Assembly (NCBI GenBank): GCA_035653295.1
Contig: DASRCB010000307.1
Location: forward strand, 1 to 7,176
Reading direction: 5' to 3'
From: DASRCB01 sp035653295
GTDB lineage: Bacteria; Acidobacteriota; Terriglobia; Bryobacterales; Bryobacteraceae
DNA: 7,176 bases
In this document: piece after piece, positions 1 through 6,599 of the stretch
How positions within the stretch are numbered: the stretch's first letter is position 1
How the letters are laid out: each line of letters begins with the position of its first letter
Notes under the pieces: generated by a model
What the model was told of the DNA's origin: nothing
What the model saw: only the letters and a program-made list of their open reading frames with translations
Databases searched by the model: none
Position numbers and translations under genes: made by a program

Positions 1-637
1 CCCCCACGCTTGCCAGCAGCGTCCATCCGCTCCCCTGTGCATCCGGCTGGTTCTGATTTGCGTCGGTGCTGTTAATCCACGCCGACCCGTTCCAGCTCAC
101 GGCATCAAACTTCGCGTAGCTTTGGCCGGCCGCCCATGGCCCCTGCCACGTGAGGCCCGCGGGTCCCTGCGGCCCCGTCTGGCCCTGCGGCCCAGTAAGG
201 CCAATGGGCCCAGTCATGCCTTGAATGCCCTGCGGACCCTGCGGTCCGGCGGCGCCGGACGGTCCCTGAATACCTTGCGGACCGACTGGTCCTGCCGGAC
301 CCTGCGGGCCAAGGGCGCCAATAGTTGCAACGAAGAACCCGAACAGCCGATTCTTCGCATTTTGCACGACCAGGAGGTAAGTGCCTGCGCCGATGTTTTT
401 CGGCAGGAACGTTGTCACGCTGGTGTCGGTGAACAGGCTCACCGTCAACGGAACGTTATTCAGCCAGACGCTCGGCTTCGCTGTCCCGAAGTTCTGGCCA
501 TTTATGGTGAGTTGCTGCACACTGCTGTCCGTCGTTGTCGATTCAACAATCGGAAGCGGCTGGTCGGCGAGGACGATGCCTGCCGAGAACACCACAGCCA
601 CTGCAAAGGCACAGGACGAGCGTAATATCAGGGACAT
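1..637 (-). CDS. Secreted IPT/TIG - collagen-like - carbohydrate-binding-like protein (C-terminus cut by window edge)
   Basis: The frame is open from the ATG at 637 to the window edge: 212 residues with no stop, so the C-terminus is missing. Residues 1-24 look like a Sec signal peptide (basic start, hydrophobic core, probable cleavage after VLA, before DQ). Residues about 30-104 form an IPT/TIG immunoglobulin-like domain with the typical INGQNFG motif. Residues 110-163 are 18 uninterrupted Gly-X-Y collagen-like triplets rich in GPQ and GIQ. From residue 164 an aromatic segment (WQGPW, SYAKFDAV, WNGSAW, GWTLL) resembles the small chitin/carbohydrate-binding modules often placed after collagen-like stalks. 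The protein is probably exported and surface-bound or extracellular; the ligand is unknown. An AAAGGAGA ribosome binding site at 641-648 fixes the start. The gene lies 26 bp downstream of its frameshifted paralogue, so the two are probably co-transcribed. Domain calls come from motifs read by eye. Confidence 0.85.
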   Translation of the reverse strand, partial: MSLILRSSCAFAVAVVFSAGIVLADQPLPIVESTTTDSSVQQLTINGQNFGTAKPSVWLNNVPLTVSLFTDTSVTTFLPKNIGAGTYLLVVQNAKNRLFGFFVATIGALGPQGPAGPVGPQGIQGPSGAAGPQGPQGIQGMTGPIGLTGPQGQTGPQGPAGLTWQGPWAAGQSYAKFDAVSWNGSAWINSTDANQNQPDAQGSGWTLLASVG

Positions 638-640
638 GGA

Positions 641-648
641 TCTCCTTT
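641..648 (-). promoter_or_regulatory. Ribosome binding site of the intact IPT/collagen gene
   Basis: AAAGGAGA on the minus strand, three bases upstream of the ATG at 637 (core GGAG about 5 bases away). It supports this start, whose product begins with a good signal peptide. Confidence 0.75.
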
Positions 649-663
649 AACTTCAGATTAAAT

Positions 664-1459
664 TTATTGGCTGCCGTGCTTACGATCCGCTGTGCGAAAT
701 CGACCGAAATTGAGAAGAATTGCAGGCGCAGCCAGGCCTGTTGCGACAGTCGATGGCTCGGGCGTAACCTGGACAGAAGCCGAAGCCGTCAGCGCCTCCC
801 AAACGAGACGCCACTCGACAGCGGGTCGAAGTTGGGACCATTTGGGTCCATGCTGTACAGGTTGATCGGATCGGCAGACGAGGCGAACAGGTCCGCATAC
901 GACCCGATCGATGGTGGCGGCGTAAAGACCGAATCCGTCAGCAGCGCGAAGTCGGGCGTGTCGATCTGGACGGCATTACTCGACAACGAAAGGCCAGTGG
1001 CGAACTCCGTAATAGAGAGCGCGAGACTGTTCTCTCCGGCATTGATCGTTTGTCCGGTGTTTGAGAAAAACGCGCCATTCGGTCCGGCCTGGTCTGCCAG
1101 TCCCTGAGGCCAGGTCGACCCAGTGTCGCCCTTCGGACCCTGCAAGCCCCGCAAGCCCTGGAGTCCTGTCGCGCCGGTATCGCCCCTCGGGTCCTGCGCG
1201 GCCCGACCGCTCCCAGCGTCGTTACGAAAAACCCGAACAACCTCGTTTTTGTATTTGAGAGGACCAGCAGGTAGCTACCCGGAGCGATGTTCGCCGGAAG
1301 GAACGGCGTGACCGCCGTGTCTGTGAAGAGGTTTACACTGAGCGGCACGTTATTTAGCCAGACTGTCGGCTTCAGCGTTCCGAAATTCTGTCCGGTAATC
1401 GTGATTTGCTGCAGGGCAGTGTCGGCACGTAAGATGCCCGAGACCTTCGACTTCTTCAT
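664..1459 (-). pseudogene. Frameshifted IPT/TIG - collagen-like - PEP-CTERM surface protein
   Basis: A paralogue of the downstream gene, readable only across three frames. Frame 1 (1459 to about 1199, residues 1-87) encodes an IPT/TIG domain with about 52 of 71 residues identical to the neighbour. At 1196-1200 the paralogue's CCGCAGG appears as CCGCGCAGG, an extra CG; removing it restores Gly-X-Y register (GDTGATGLQGLRGLQGPKG). That second frame runs to a TGA at 789-791 through a non-collagen region of roughly 90 residues. Adding one G to the GGG at 798-800 joins it to a third frame reading ASVQVTPEPSTVATG, a short hydrophobic stretch and a basic tail (RFRTADRK), ending at TAA 664-666. This resembles a PEP-CTERM exosortase sorting signal, though the hydrophobic part is short. 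The N-terminus (MKKSKVSGILRADTALQQ) has no signal peptide, unlike the paralogue. Two disruptions plus the lost signal suggest a pseudogene; assembly error could explain the frameshifts but not the missing signal. Confidence 0.78.
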
Positions 1460-1465
1460 TAAATT

Positions 1466-1472
1466 CTCCTCC
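1466..1472 (-). promoter_or_regulatory. Ribosome binding site of the frameshifted IPT gene
   Basis: GGAGGAG on the minus strand, six bases before the ATG at 1459. Its near-consensus form supports the 1459 start even though the product made from it lacks a signal peptide. Confidence 0.75.
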
Positions 1473-1516
1473 CGACCCCCGCTCCTGAGCTGCGGCGGCT
1501 GTCGGAAGTCAATTCT

Positions 1517-1526
1517 CCGTATACGG
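1517..1526. promoter_or_regulatory. Perfect palindrome CCGTATACGG, candidate operator
   Basis: A 10-bp perfect palindrome in the divergent intergenic region, 57 bp upstream of the minus-strand ATG at 1459 and about 105 bp upstream of the plus-strand ATG at 1632. Its centre TATAC resembles a -10 element on either strand, so a protein bound here could block transcription of the IPT genes. The palindrome is directly visible; operator function is inferred. Confidence 0.35.
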
Positions 1527-1530
1527 CTGA

Positions 1531-1594
1531 CGTGAAATCGCGGTGTAAAAGGGTGCCGCCTGGGTGCTCACACCTCTGGTTACCTCGTGAAATC
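1531..1594. repeat. Pair of 9-bp direct repeats (CGTGAAATC)
   Basis: CGTGAAATC occurs at 1531-1539 and again at 1586-1594, 55 bp start to start, inside the divergent intergenic region. Two identical sites a few helical turns apart on the same face are what a dimeric or looping regulator would use, and the neighbouring gene encodes a likely DNA-binding protein. A 9-bp match in 170 bp could still be chance. Confidence 0.35.
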
Positions 1595-1629
1595 AAGGAC
1601 TTGCGCGCCGACTGTCAACAGAGGTAACC
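1578..1629 (+). promoter_or_regulatory. 9-bp inverted repeat covering the ribosome binding site of the PD40 regulator gene
   Basis: GGTTACCTC at 1578-1586 is the exact reverse complement of GAGGTAACC at 1621-1629, with a 34-base loop. The right arm overlaps the Shine-Dalgarno AGAGGT (1620-1625) of the gene starting at 1632. If the transcript begins upstream of 1578, the stem would hide the ribosome binding site; alternatively the arms are a protein operator. ACCTCT at 1572-1577 can also pair with AGAGGT, offering a competing fold. Confidence 0.35.
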
Positions 1630-1631
1630 TG

Positions 1632-3803
1632 ATGAACACTGCTGTGACATCCAATGTAGTCCCGATCCAGCCAAATCCGGACGCCGTTCGCAAGCAGCTG
1701 GAGAGGACTCTCTCCAGCGCCGAGTTCGCACAGGCCGACCGTATGAGCCGTTTCCTTCGGTTCATCGTGACGGAGACCCTGGCCGGACGTACCGAGATGC
1801 TGAAAGAGACGGTGATCGGTGTTCACGTGTTTGATCGTGAGCCGGGATACGATCCGAAAGCTGACCCAGTAGTCCGAAGCCAGGCTCGGCGCCTGCGGCA
1901 AAAACTGTTCGAATACACCGAGAACCATCCCGAGGACCCGATCTGGATCGATCTTCCGAAGGGCGGCTATGTACCTGAGTTCCGGGTGGCGCAGCCCCGT
2001 CCACAAAGCAATATCCAGACCTTGCCCATTCGTCCCCTTCCCCCGCGTTCATGGATCCGGCGCAACGCCCTGTCGGCAGCGGCCTGCGCCGTAGCCCTGA
2101 TCGCGGTTGGCGCATCTGCCCTGTCGTGGCGCCGGGCGCCGCGTTACTCGGCGCTGCACGTAAGACCGTTCACGGCCTATCCTGGGTATCAGCGCGGACC
2201 GGCGTTTTCACCAGATGGCCGGACCATCGCGTTTTCATGGGACGGCGCCGACGAAGGCGCGGCACAGATTTACATCCAGGAGGTCGACGGCGACACACCG
2301 CGGCGCGTGACGAACAGCGGTGTGAACGACGAGCGCCCCGTCTGGTCACCGGATGGCAAACGCCTCGCATTCCTGAGGAGGATCGATCCTCGCCGAAATG
2401 CGATCTACACTCTCGATCTTGCAAGCGGGAACGAACAGAAACATGCTGAGGTGCTCTCGCCGTTGACGACGTGGGGGCGCGTCGACTGGTCGCCCGATGG
2501 CCGGCTGTTCGTGACCTCCGACCGTGCTTCACCGGGCGAACCAAGCCGAATTACGCTCATTAGTGTCGGAACGGGCAAAAAAAGATTCATCACGTCGCCG
2601 CCCGCGAGCATTTCCGGCGACACGGACCCGGTATTCTCGCCCGACGGAAAACTCGTCGCGTTTCGCCGGACGGTGATGGATTCCACAGACGATCTGTACG
2701 TGGTCACCGTCTCCGACCAGCATCGCGAGCCGAAACGGATCACCTTCGATAACCAGGCTATTGAAGGACACGCATGGGTGCCCGACGGGCAAAGCATCGT
2801 TGCCGCCTCACGCCGGCTTGGAGGCACGCATAACTTGTGGGAATTCCCCGTGTCCGGCGGTTCGCCCACGCTGCTGACTCAAGCGGATGAATCCGTAGCG
2901 CAGCCGGCGGCCTCACACCACGGTGGCTGGCTCGCATGGGGGACACAGATCTTCGATGCCAATATCTGGGCGCTTCCCCTCGACGGCGCTGGCGCTGCCC
3001 GGCGGGTTATCGCCTCTACCATGCTCGACACGAGCCCGCAGCTCTCGCCCGACGGGCGCAATATTGCTTTCCGCAGCGATCGAACCGGGGCCAACGAAAT
3101 CTGGGTGGCAAAGGCGGACGGCACGCGCGCCCGGCAGCTGACGCACTACAACGGCCCGCTCACCGGATCGCCGCGCTGGTCCCCCGATGGCAAGCTGCTC
3201 GCGTTCGAGACGCGCGACGGCGCCAACGCGGATATCGTCATCTCGTCACCGGACGGCGGACCCGTACGGCGTTTCACCTCGGAGCCGTCCAGCGACATCC
3301 TGCCGAGCTGGTCGCGGGACGGCAAGTCGATCTACTTCGCCTCGGACCGGACCGGACAGTTCCAGGTCTGGAAACAGCCCGTGGTGGCGGGCCCGGCGCG
3401 GCAGATCACAAAGAACGGCGGATTCGCGGCATTCGAATCGCCTGACGGGCGGTATGTGTATTACAGCAAGCAGTCGCCCATTGGCGGAATTTACCGCGTA
3501 CCAGCGGAAGGCGGCCCGGAAGAAACTCTCCTCGCGGACGTGCCCGGCGAGATGTGGGGCAACTGGGCCGTGAGTACGAAAGGCGTCTATTTCCTTGAAT
3601 ACCGCCGAAAAACCCACCCTTACCACGCGGCGATTATGTTCTACGACTTTGCCACAACAGCGAGGCGCGAGATCGCGAACACCACTGCCGTTCCCGTCGC
3701 CTGGGACTCCGGCGTATGCCTCTCCCCGGATGAGCGAACCCTGTTCTTCACCCAGGTGGACCGCCACGGCGAAAACATCTATATCGCCGAAGCCTTCCGG
3801 TAA
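1632..3803 (+). CDS. Membrane-anchored winged-helix-like regulator with PD40 beta-propeller
   Basis: A 723-residue protein with the layout of a CadC/ToxR-type one-component regulator. Residues about 18-117 form an alpha-helical then winged domain (RFLRFIV, DPVVRSQARRLRQKL, LPKGGYVPEF); the ARRLRQKL helix and GGY turn resemble the recognition helix and wing of OmpR/PhoB-type DNA-binding domains. A proline-rich linker leads to one transmembrane helix at about 145-165, flanked by arginines (WIRR, WRR). Residues about 178-723 are a PD40/TolB-type beta-propeller with about ten blade marks: SPDG or variants near 193, 239, 287, 336, 383, 472, 517, 561, 603 and 698. DNA binding would be cytoplasmic and the propeller periplasmic, probably sensing a ligand or partner; the signal is unknown. 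ATG 1632 is preferred over GTG 1587 because AGAGGT lies at a proper distance and the conserved domain starts after it. Codon use is typical of a native GC-rich gene. No protease or kinase motif is seen. Confidence 0.88.
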   Translation: MNTAVTSNVVPIQPNPDAVRKQLERTLSSAEFAQADRMSRFLRFIVTETLAGRTEMLKETVIGVHVFDREPGYDPKADPVVRSQARRLRQKLFEYTENHPEDPIWIDLPKGGYVPEFRVAQPRPQSNIQTLPIRPLPPRSWIRRNALSAAACAVALIAVGASALSWRRAPRYSALHVRPFTAYPGYQRGPAFSPDGRTIAFSWDGADEGAAQIYIQEVDGDTPRRVTNSGVNDERPVWSPDGKRLAFLRRIDPRRNAIYTLDLASGNEQKHAEVLSPLTTWGRVDWSPDGRLFVTSDRASPGEPSRITLISVGTGKKRFITSPPASISGDTDPVFSPDGKLVAFRRTVMDSTDDLYVVTVSDQHREPKRITFDNQAIEGHAWVPDGQSIVAASRRLGGTHNLWEFPVSGGSPTLLTQADESVAQPAASHHGGWLAWGTQIFDANIWALPLDGAGAARRVIASTMLDTSPQLSPDGRNIAFRSDRTGANEIWVAKADGTRARQLTHYNGPLTGSPRWSPDGKLLAFETRDGANADIVISSPDGGPVRRFTSEPSSDILPSWSRDGKSIYFASDRTGQFQVWKQPVVAGPARQITKNGGFAAFESPDGRYVYYSKQSPIGGIYRVPAEGGPEETLLADVPGEMWGNWAVSTKGVYFLEYRRKTHPYHAAIMFYDFATTARREIANTTAVPVAWDSGVCLSPDERTLFFTQVDRHGENIYIAEAFR

Positions 3804-3972
3804 GAATTAGCACCTGTCATCGACCAATACGAGCCCATAATCTCCCGTGGAGAATGCGGCCCGTGTTACCGCTTAAAAGACCTGGTTCACTACGAAAAGG
3901 CGAAAATGGCGTTGCCCCTTATCCAGGAGAATCAGGCAGGAAGTTGCAACCCGCAACTCTGATGGTTCGGCG

Positions 3973-4098
3973 TCATTTCAAACGCGCCTGGACACGGTGA
4001 GGAAACTGGTTCGGAGAAAACGGCTTGTGCAGGAACTCGACCGAGCCCGGCGCCATCTGGCTGCTGGCCAACAAACCACGGCGCTGCAATTCCGCCAT
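3973..4098 (-). pseudogene. Possible remnant of a response-regulator receiver domain C-terminus
   Basis: On the minus strand, from ATG 4098 to TGA 3973-3975, a 41-codon stretch reads RRGLLASS, then GSVEFLHKPFSPNQFPHRVQ and a short basic end. The FLHKPFSPNQ segment matches the conserved Lys-Pro-Phe motif and following helix at the end of receiver domains, as seen at the C-terminus of hybrid histidine kinases, where a stop a dozen residues later is normal. The frame stays open upstream to a TGA at 4237-4239, but nothing there looks like the phospho-acceptor Asp region. If real, it is the tail of a lost kinase or regulator. The match is short and could be coincidence. Confidence 0.3.
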
Positions 4099-4343
4099 CT
4101 TAAAGCCGTTTGCTGCTAACGGGCTGCGACAAGCATAGTCCAAAAGCGGTTCTCTCCCAGAAAACCAGAGGTCGTCAGTTTCTGCCGGAGCACTGGCCAG
4201 GGATGATGCTCGGCTGTCCTTAACTCCTCCATTCGATCAGAGTTGGACGGCGGCAGACAGCCCGCGTAGCGGCCAGTGTTCCTGTTCGATCCGCAGGCGG
4301 GTAACGCTCCTTTCGTTATTCATTTACGGAGCTTCTCAATTAT

Positions 4344-4499
4344 CATTGGCAGAGTTTATGGGGGGCAGGTCAGTTCGGATCGACGGCACTTAGGCGCAAT
4401 CGATCGGCCGTTTCGGCGGCTTTGAGGCGCCCGGCCATTCTGCCAATCACCACCGCAGAGCACGGGCAGCCGTCAATACCCGGTTGCATTGGCAGAGTT
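4344..4499. repeat. Three copies of the 9-bp word ATTGGCAGA
   Basis: ATTGGCAGA is found on the plus strand at 4345-4353 and 4488-4496 and inverted (TCTGCCAAT) at 4439-4447. The two direct copies extend to a 13-bp identity, CATTGGCAGAGTT (4344-4356 and 4487-4499). They may be binding sites or remains of a small duplication; no gene start lies nearby. Confidence 0.35.
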
Positions 4500-4560
4500 G
4501 CGCGTCGGCATAGACACAGCGCTCCGGCTCAGAACACCCGTTTGGGTCCCCAGGTGGGAA

Positions 4561-4588
4561 GCGGAAACCAGACCTCTTTGGTTTCCGC
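4561..4588. repeat. Perfect 10-bp-stem hairpin downstream of the TolB/TPR gene
   Basis: GCGGAAACCA at 4561-4570 pairs perfectly with TGGTTTCCGC at 4579-4588 across an 8-base loop. It sits about 160 bp past the stop of the minus-strand gene ending at 4747, where it could stabilise or end that transcript. There is no T-run on either side, so a classical intrinsic terminator is not supported. Confidence 0.45.
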
Positions 4589-4746
4589 GGCGGTTCGCAA
4601 ACGCCCACTGTGTCAGCGATGCGGACCCGAACCGGTGCGCGACGAAGGAGGCGCAGTTTCGCTCCGTGTTCGAGGACCCGAATGGAGCCAAACAACCAGC
4701 GACAGGCTCTCTGGACCGCTGCACCCCATCTCGATTGAATGACTTG

Positions 4747-6567
4747 CTAAGCCAGGGTGACGGCGGGCGAGCGCTCGTTTCGGCTGGCGTGGCTCAGGCC
4801 GAGACGGACCAACAGCGTTTGGAACCTCGGTTGTTGTCGAAGAGGGTCGTAAACCGGATGCACCTTCAGCGCGGATAAGGACATTTGACGCCGTTCCATG
4901 CCCGCTTCCAGCCAGTCGAGTGCGCGGTCATTTTCCCCGAGGCCCAGGTGAACGATGGCGAAGCAGGTGGCCGCAACGGGCGAACTCCCGCAGCCGCTCG
5001 GGCTCGCCGAGGAAGACATTTCGTGCAGTTGCTGCAATAACTCCCTTGCGCGATCCGTCTCTCCTTTGAGGGCGTGCGCCTGGCCGAGCGCAGCCAGTAT
5101 ATTCGGAATCGTGCCGCCCAGCTGGAGACCCTTTTCGTACATCTCGATGGCCCTGGCGTAGTCGCCCATTTGCGCATACACTCGCCCGAGTGACGTCCAC
5201 GGTTTGTAGAAGGACGGCTCGAAGTCCAGCAGCAGCCGGTATCGTTCGATTGCCTCCTCGTAGCGGTGCGACAGCATCAAAACGAAGGCACGGCCTTCCT
5301 GAGCGATGACCGACAGTGGATCGAGCGAGACAGCAACTTCTTCCTCAGCCAGGGCCTCCTCGAGACGGCCGGTCATAGCGAGATAGTGAAATCCATACCA
5401 GAAGTGCGCTGTGGCGTAACCGGGGTTGAGGTCGATCGCGCGGCGAAACAATACGGCCGCCTCATCCCACTTCCAGTCGTACCGGGAGCGCAGAAATCCG
5501 AGCGTCGCATACGCTTCGGCGAGATTGGGATCGAGACTTGCAGCTCGCTCGACGGCATGCTTCGCCGCGGGGATTGCGATCTCCTCGGGCAGCAGCCCGT
5601 TTTCCGCGAGGACTGCAAAGCTGTCGCCGAGGCCGGCCCATCCCAGCGCCCAGTCCGGATCGAGCCCCACGGCATTCTCGAAACAGCGGAGCCCCAGCCG
5701 CAGGCCTTCGGGTGAGCGCTTGTTCCAGTGGAAGCGGCCCTTCAGATACGCGTTATAGCACTCGATGTTGGTCGCCCTGGGTGTCAGGCGCGTGGCCGAT
5801 TCGGGCCAGAGCTGCACCCGCAGGGTATTCACGATCGCTTGCGCGATCTCCTCTTCAATGGCGAACACATCGGAGGCCAGGCGGTCCCAGCTTTCGGACC
5901 AGAGATAGTAGCCGGTCGCCGATTCGATCAACTGGGCAGTGATGCGCAGGCGATCGCCTAAGCAACGAATGCTGCCGCGCAGAATGGTTTCGACGCCCAG
6001 TTGTTCGCGGATGGCTTCCAGGTCCTGCTCGCGCCCTTTCATGCGCGCCGCCGAATGCCACGCCACTACGCGCAGCTCGCGCACCTTCGTGAGCGACTGT
6101 ATCAGCTCCTCGGTGAGGCCGTCGCACAGGTAGTCGTTCTCGGGACCGGCATTCAGGTTGGCGAACGGCAGAACGGCCATGGTGCGCTGGGCAGGCGCGG
6201 GTTCGCGCTTCGGGGCACTGGCGGCCGCAGGGTCATGAAACAAGGCAGCGTACCGGCCGCGCGGAAGCTCAATGCGGACGCGAGCGTTGCGGCCCTCGCC
6301 CTCGTACCAGGCCATGAGGCGGCGCCGCAGGCGGCGGGCCTCGACGCGCACCACGGGGTCGACACGGGAATCGAAGGAGGCCGGGCGGCCGAACGCTTCC
6401 ACGGCGACCACATATTCCTTCACTCGATCTGATTCGCCGCGGAGCGCCTGCTCCACTGAAAAGCGCAGAAAACGGCGGAGCCGGTCCGAGCGGCAGAAGA
6501 GATCGCTGGCCACGATTCGGCCCAACTCCTCGCGGATCAACTCCTCACGCTGTGGGTCGATACACAT
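4747..6567 (-). CDS. Soluble winged-helix-like regulator with TolB-like domain and TPR array
   Basis: A 606-residue protein. Residues about 10-110 are the same domain as in the PD40 regulator encoded at 1632-3803 (shared RFLRF, DPVVR, ARRLR, LP-G-Y; roughly 40% identity by eye), with OmpR-like recognition helix and wing features. After a short Ala/Pro linker, residues about 128-250 match the TolB-like/FlgO-type domain common in CadC-like regulators: AVLPFANL, DGLTEELIQSL, ILRGSIR, LRITAQLIE, YLWSESWDR. From about residue 265 to the end run some eight tetratricopeptide repeats (such as ALGWAGLGDSFAVL and YARAIEMYEKGLQL), ending in the usual HPVYDPLRQQPRFQTLLVRLGL-type cap. There is no transmembrane segment between the first two domains, so it should be cytoplasmic. 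It probably binds DNA and assembles with partners through its TPRs; ligand and targets are unknown, and no cyclase catalytic domain is present. The ATG at 6567 lacks a clear Shine-Dalgarno but sits just before the conserved domain. Confidence 0.88.
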   Translation of the reverse strand: MCIDPQREELIREELGRIVASDLFCRSDRLRRFLRFSVEQALRGESDRVKEYVVAVEAFGRPASFDSRVDPVVRVEARRLRRRLMAWYEGEGRNARVRIELPRGRYAALFHDPAAASAPKREPAPAQRTMAVLPFANLNAGPENDYLCDGLTEELIQSLTKVRELRVVAWHSAARMKGREQDLEAIREQLGVETILRGSIRCLGDRLRITAQLIESATGYYLWSESWDRLASDVFAIEEEIAQAIVNTLRVQLWPESATRLTPRATNIECYNAYLKGRFHWNKRSPEGLRLGLRCFENAVGLDPDWALGWAGLGDSFAVLAENGLLPEEIAIPAAKHAVERAASLDPNLAEAYATLGFLRSRYDWKWDEAAVLFRRAIDLNPGYATAHFWYGFHYLAMTGRLEEALAEEEVAVSLDPLSVIAQEGRAFVLMLSHRYEEAIERYRLLLDFEPSFYKPWTSLGRVYAQMGDYARAIEMYEKGLQLGGTIPNILAALGQAHALKGETDRARELLQQLHEMSSSASPSGCGSSPVAATCFAIVHLGLGENDRALDWLEAGMERRQMSLSALKVHPVYDPLRQQPRFQTLLVRLGLSHASRNERSPAVTLA

Positions 6568-6599
6568 ATGCCGGGCGAGTCCGGCGCCCCGGAGATTAT

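Larger units (their letters stand above)
3804..4746. other. Gene-poor gap between convergent genes
   Basis: About 940 bp separate two convergent stop codons, unusually long for such a junction. All frames are cut by stops or give low-complexity Arg/Pro/Ser-rich products typical of antisense reading in GC-rich DNA. Visible contents are a possible receiver-domain remnant on the minus strand (3973-4098), a small hairpin at 3942-3958 (AGTTGC/GCAACT), a 10-bp-stem hairpin at 4561-4588 and three copies of ATTGGCAGA. I see no tRNA, transposase or strong terminator with a T-tract. Decayed former coding DNA is the simplest reading. Confidence 0.6.

Noticed and set aside
122..625. Long plus-strand open frames across 122-650
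   Set aside because: They are antisense to the collagen-like gene; Gly-Pro repeats avoid stops on the opposite strand, and the products are low-complexity without any domain.
1190..1205. Programmed ribosomal frameshift in the IPT/PEP-CTERM gene
   Set aside because: CCGCGCAGG is not a slippery heptamer, and the change looks like a CG dinucleotide gain relative to the paralogue; a second disruption and a missing signal peptide favour decay.
1587..1631. GTG at 1587 as the start of the PD40 regulator
   Set aside because: No ribosome binding site precedes it, the extra 15 residues are not part of the conserved domain, and ATG 1632 has AGAGGT seven bases upstream.
1593..3767. Numerous minus-strand open frames opposite the PD40 gene
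   Set aside because: Shadows of a GC-rich gene: Arg/Ser/Pro-rich, no domains, no ribosome binding sites.
3840..3860. Terminator after the PD40 gene (TCTCC-CGT-GGAGA)
   Set aside because: The 5-bp stem with a 3-base loop is weak and no T-run follows.
3820..3870. Minus-strand peptide resembling GDYGLVLVDD of a receiver domain
   Set aside because: Only about 20 codons lie between stops; it is too short to be counted as evidence, although it lies near the other receiver-like trace.
4422..4878. Plus-strand frames at 4422-4742 and 4489-4878
   Set aside because: No recognisable motif, no ribosome binding site, and the second runs far into the oppositely oriented TolB/TPR gene.
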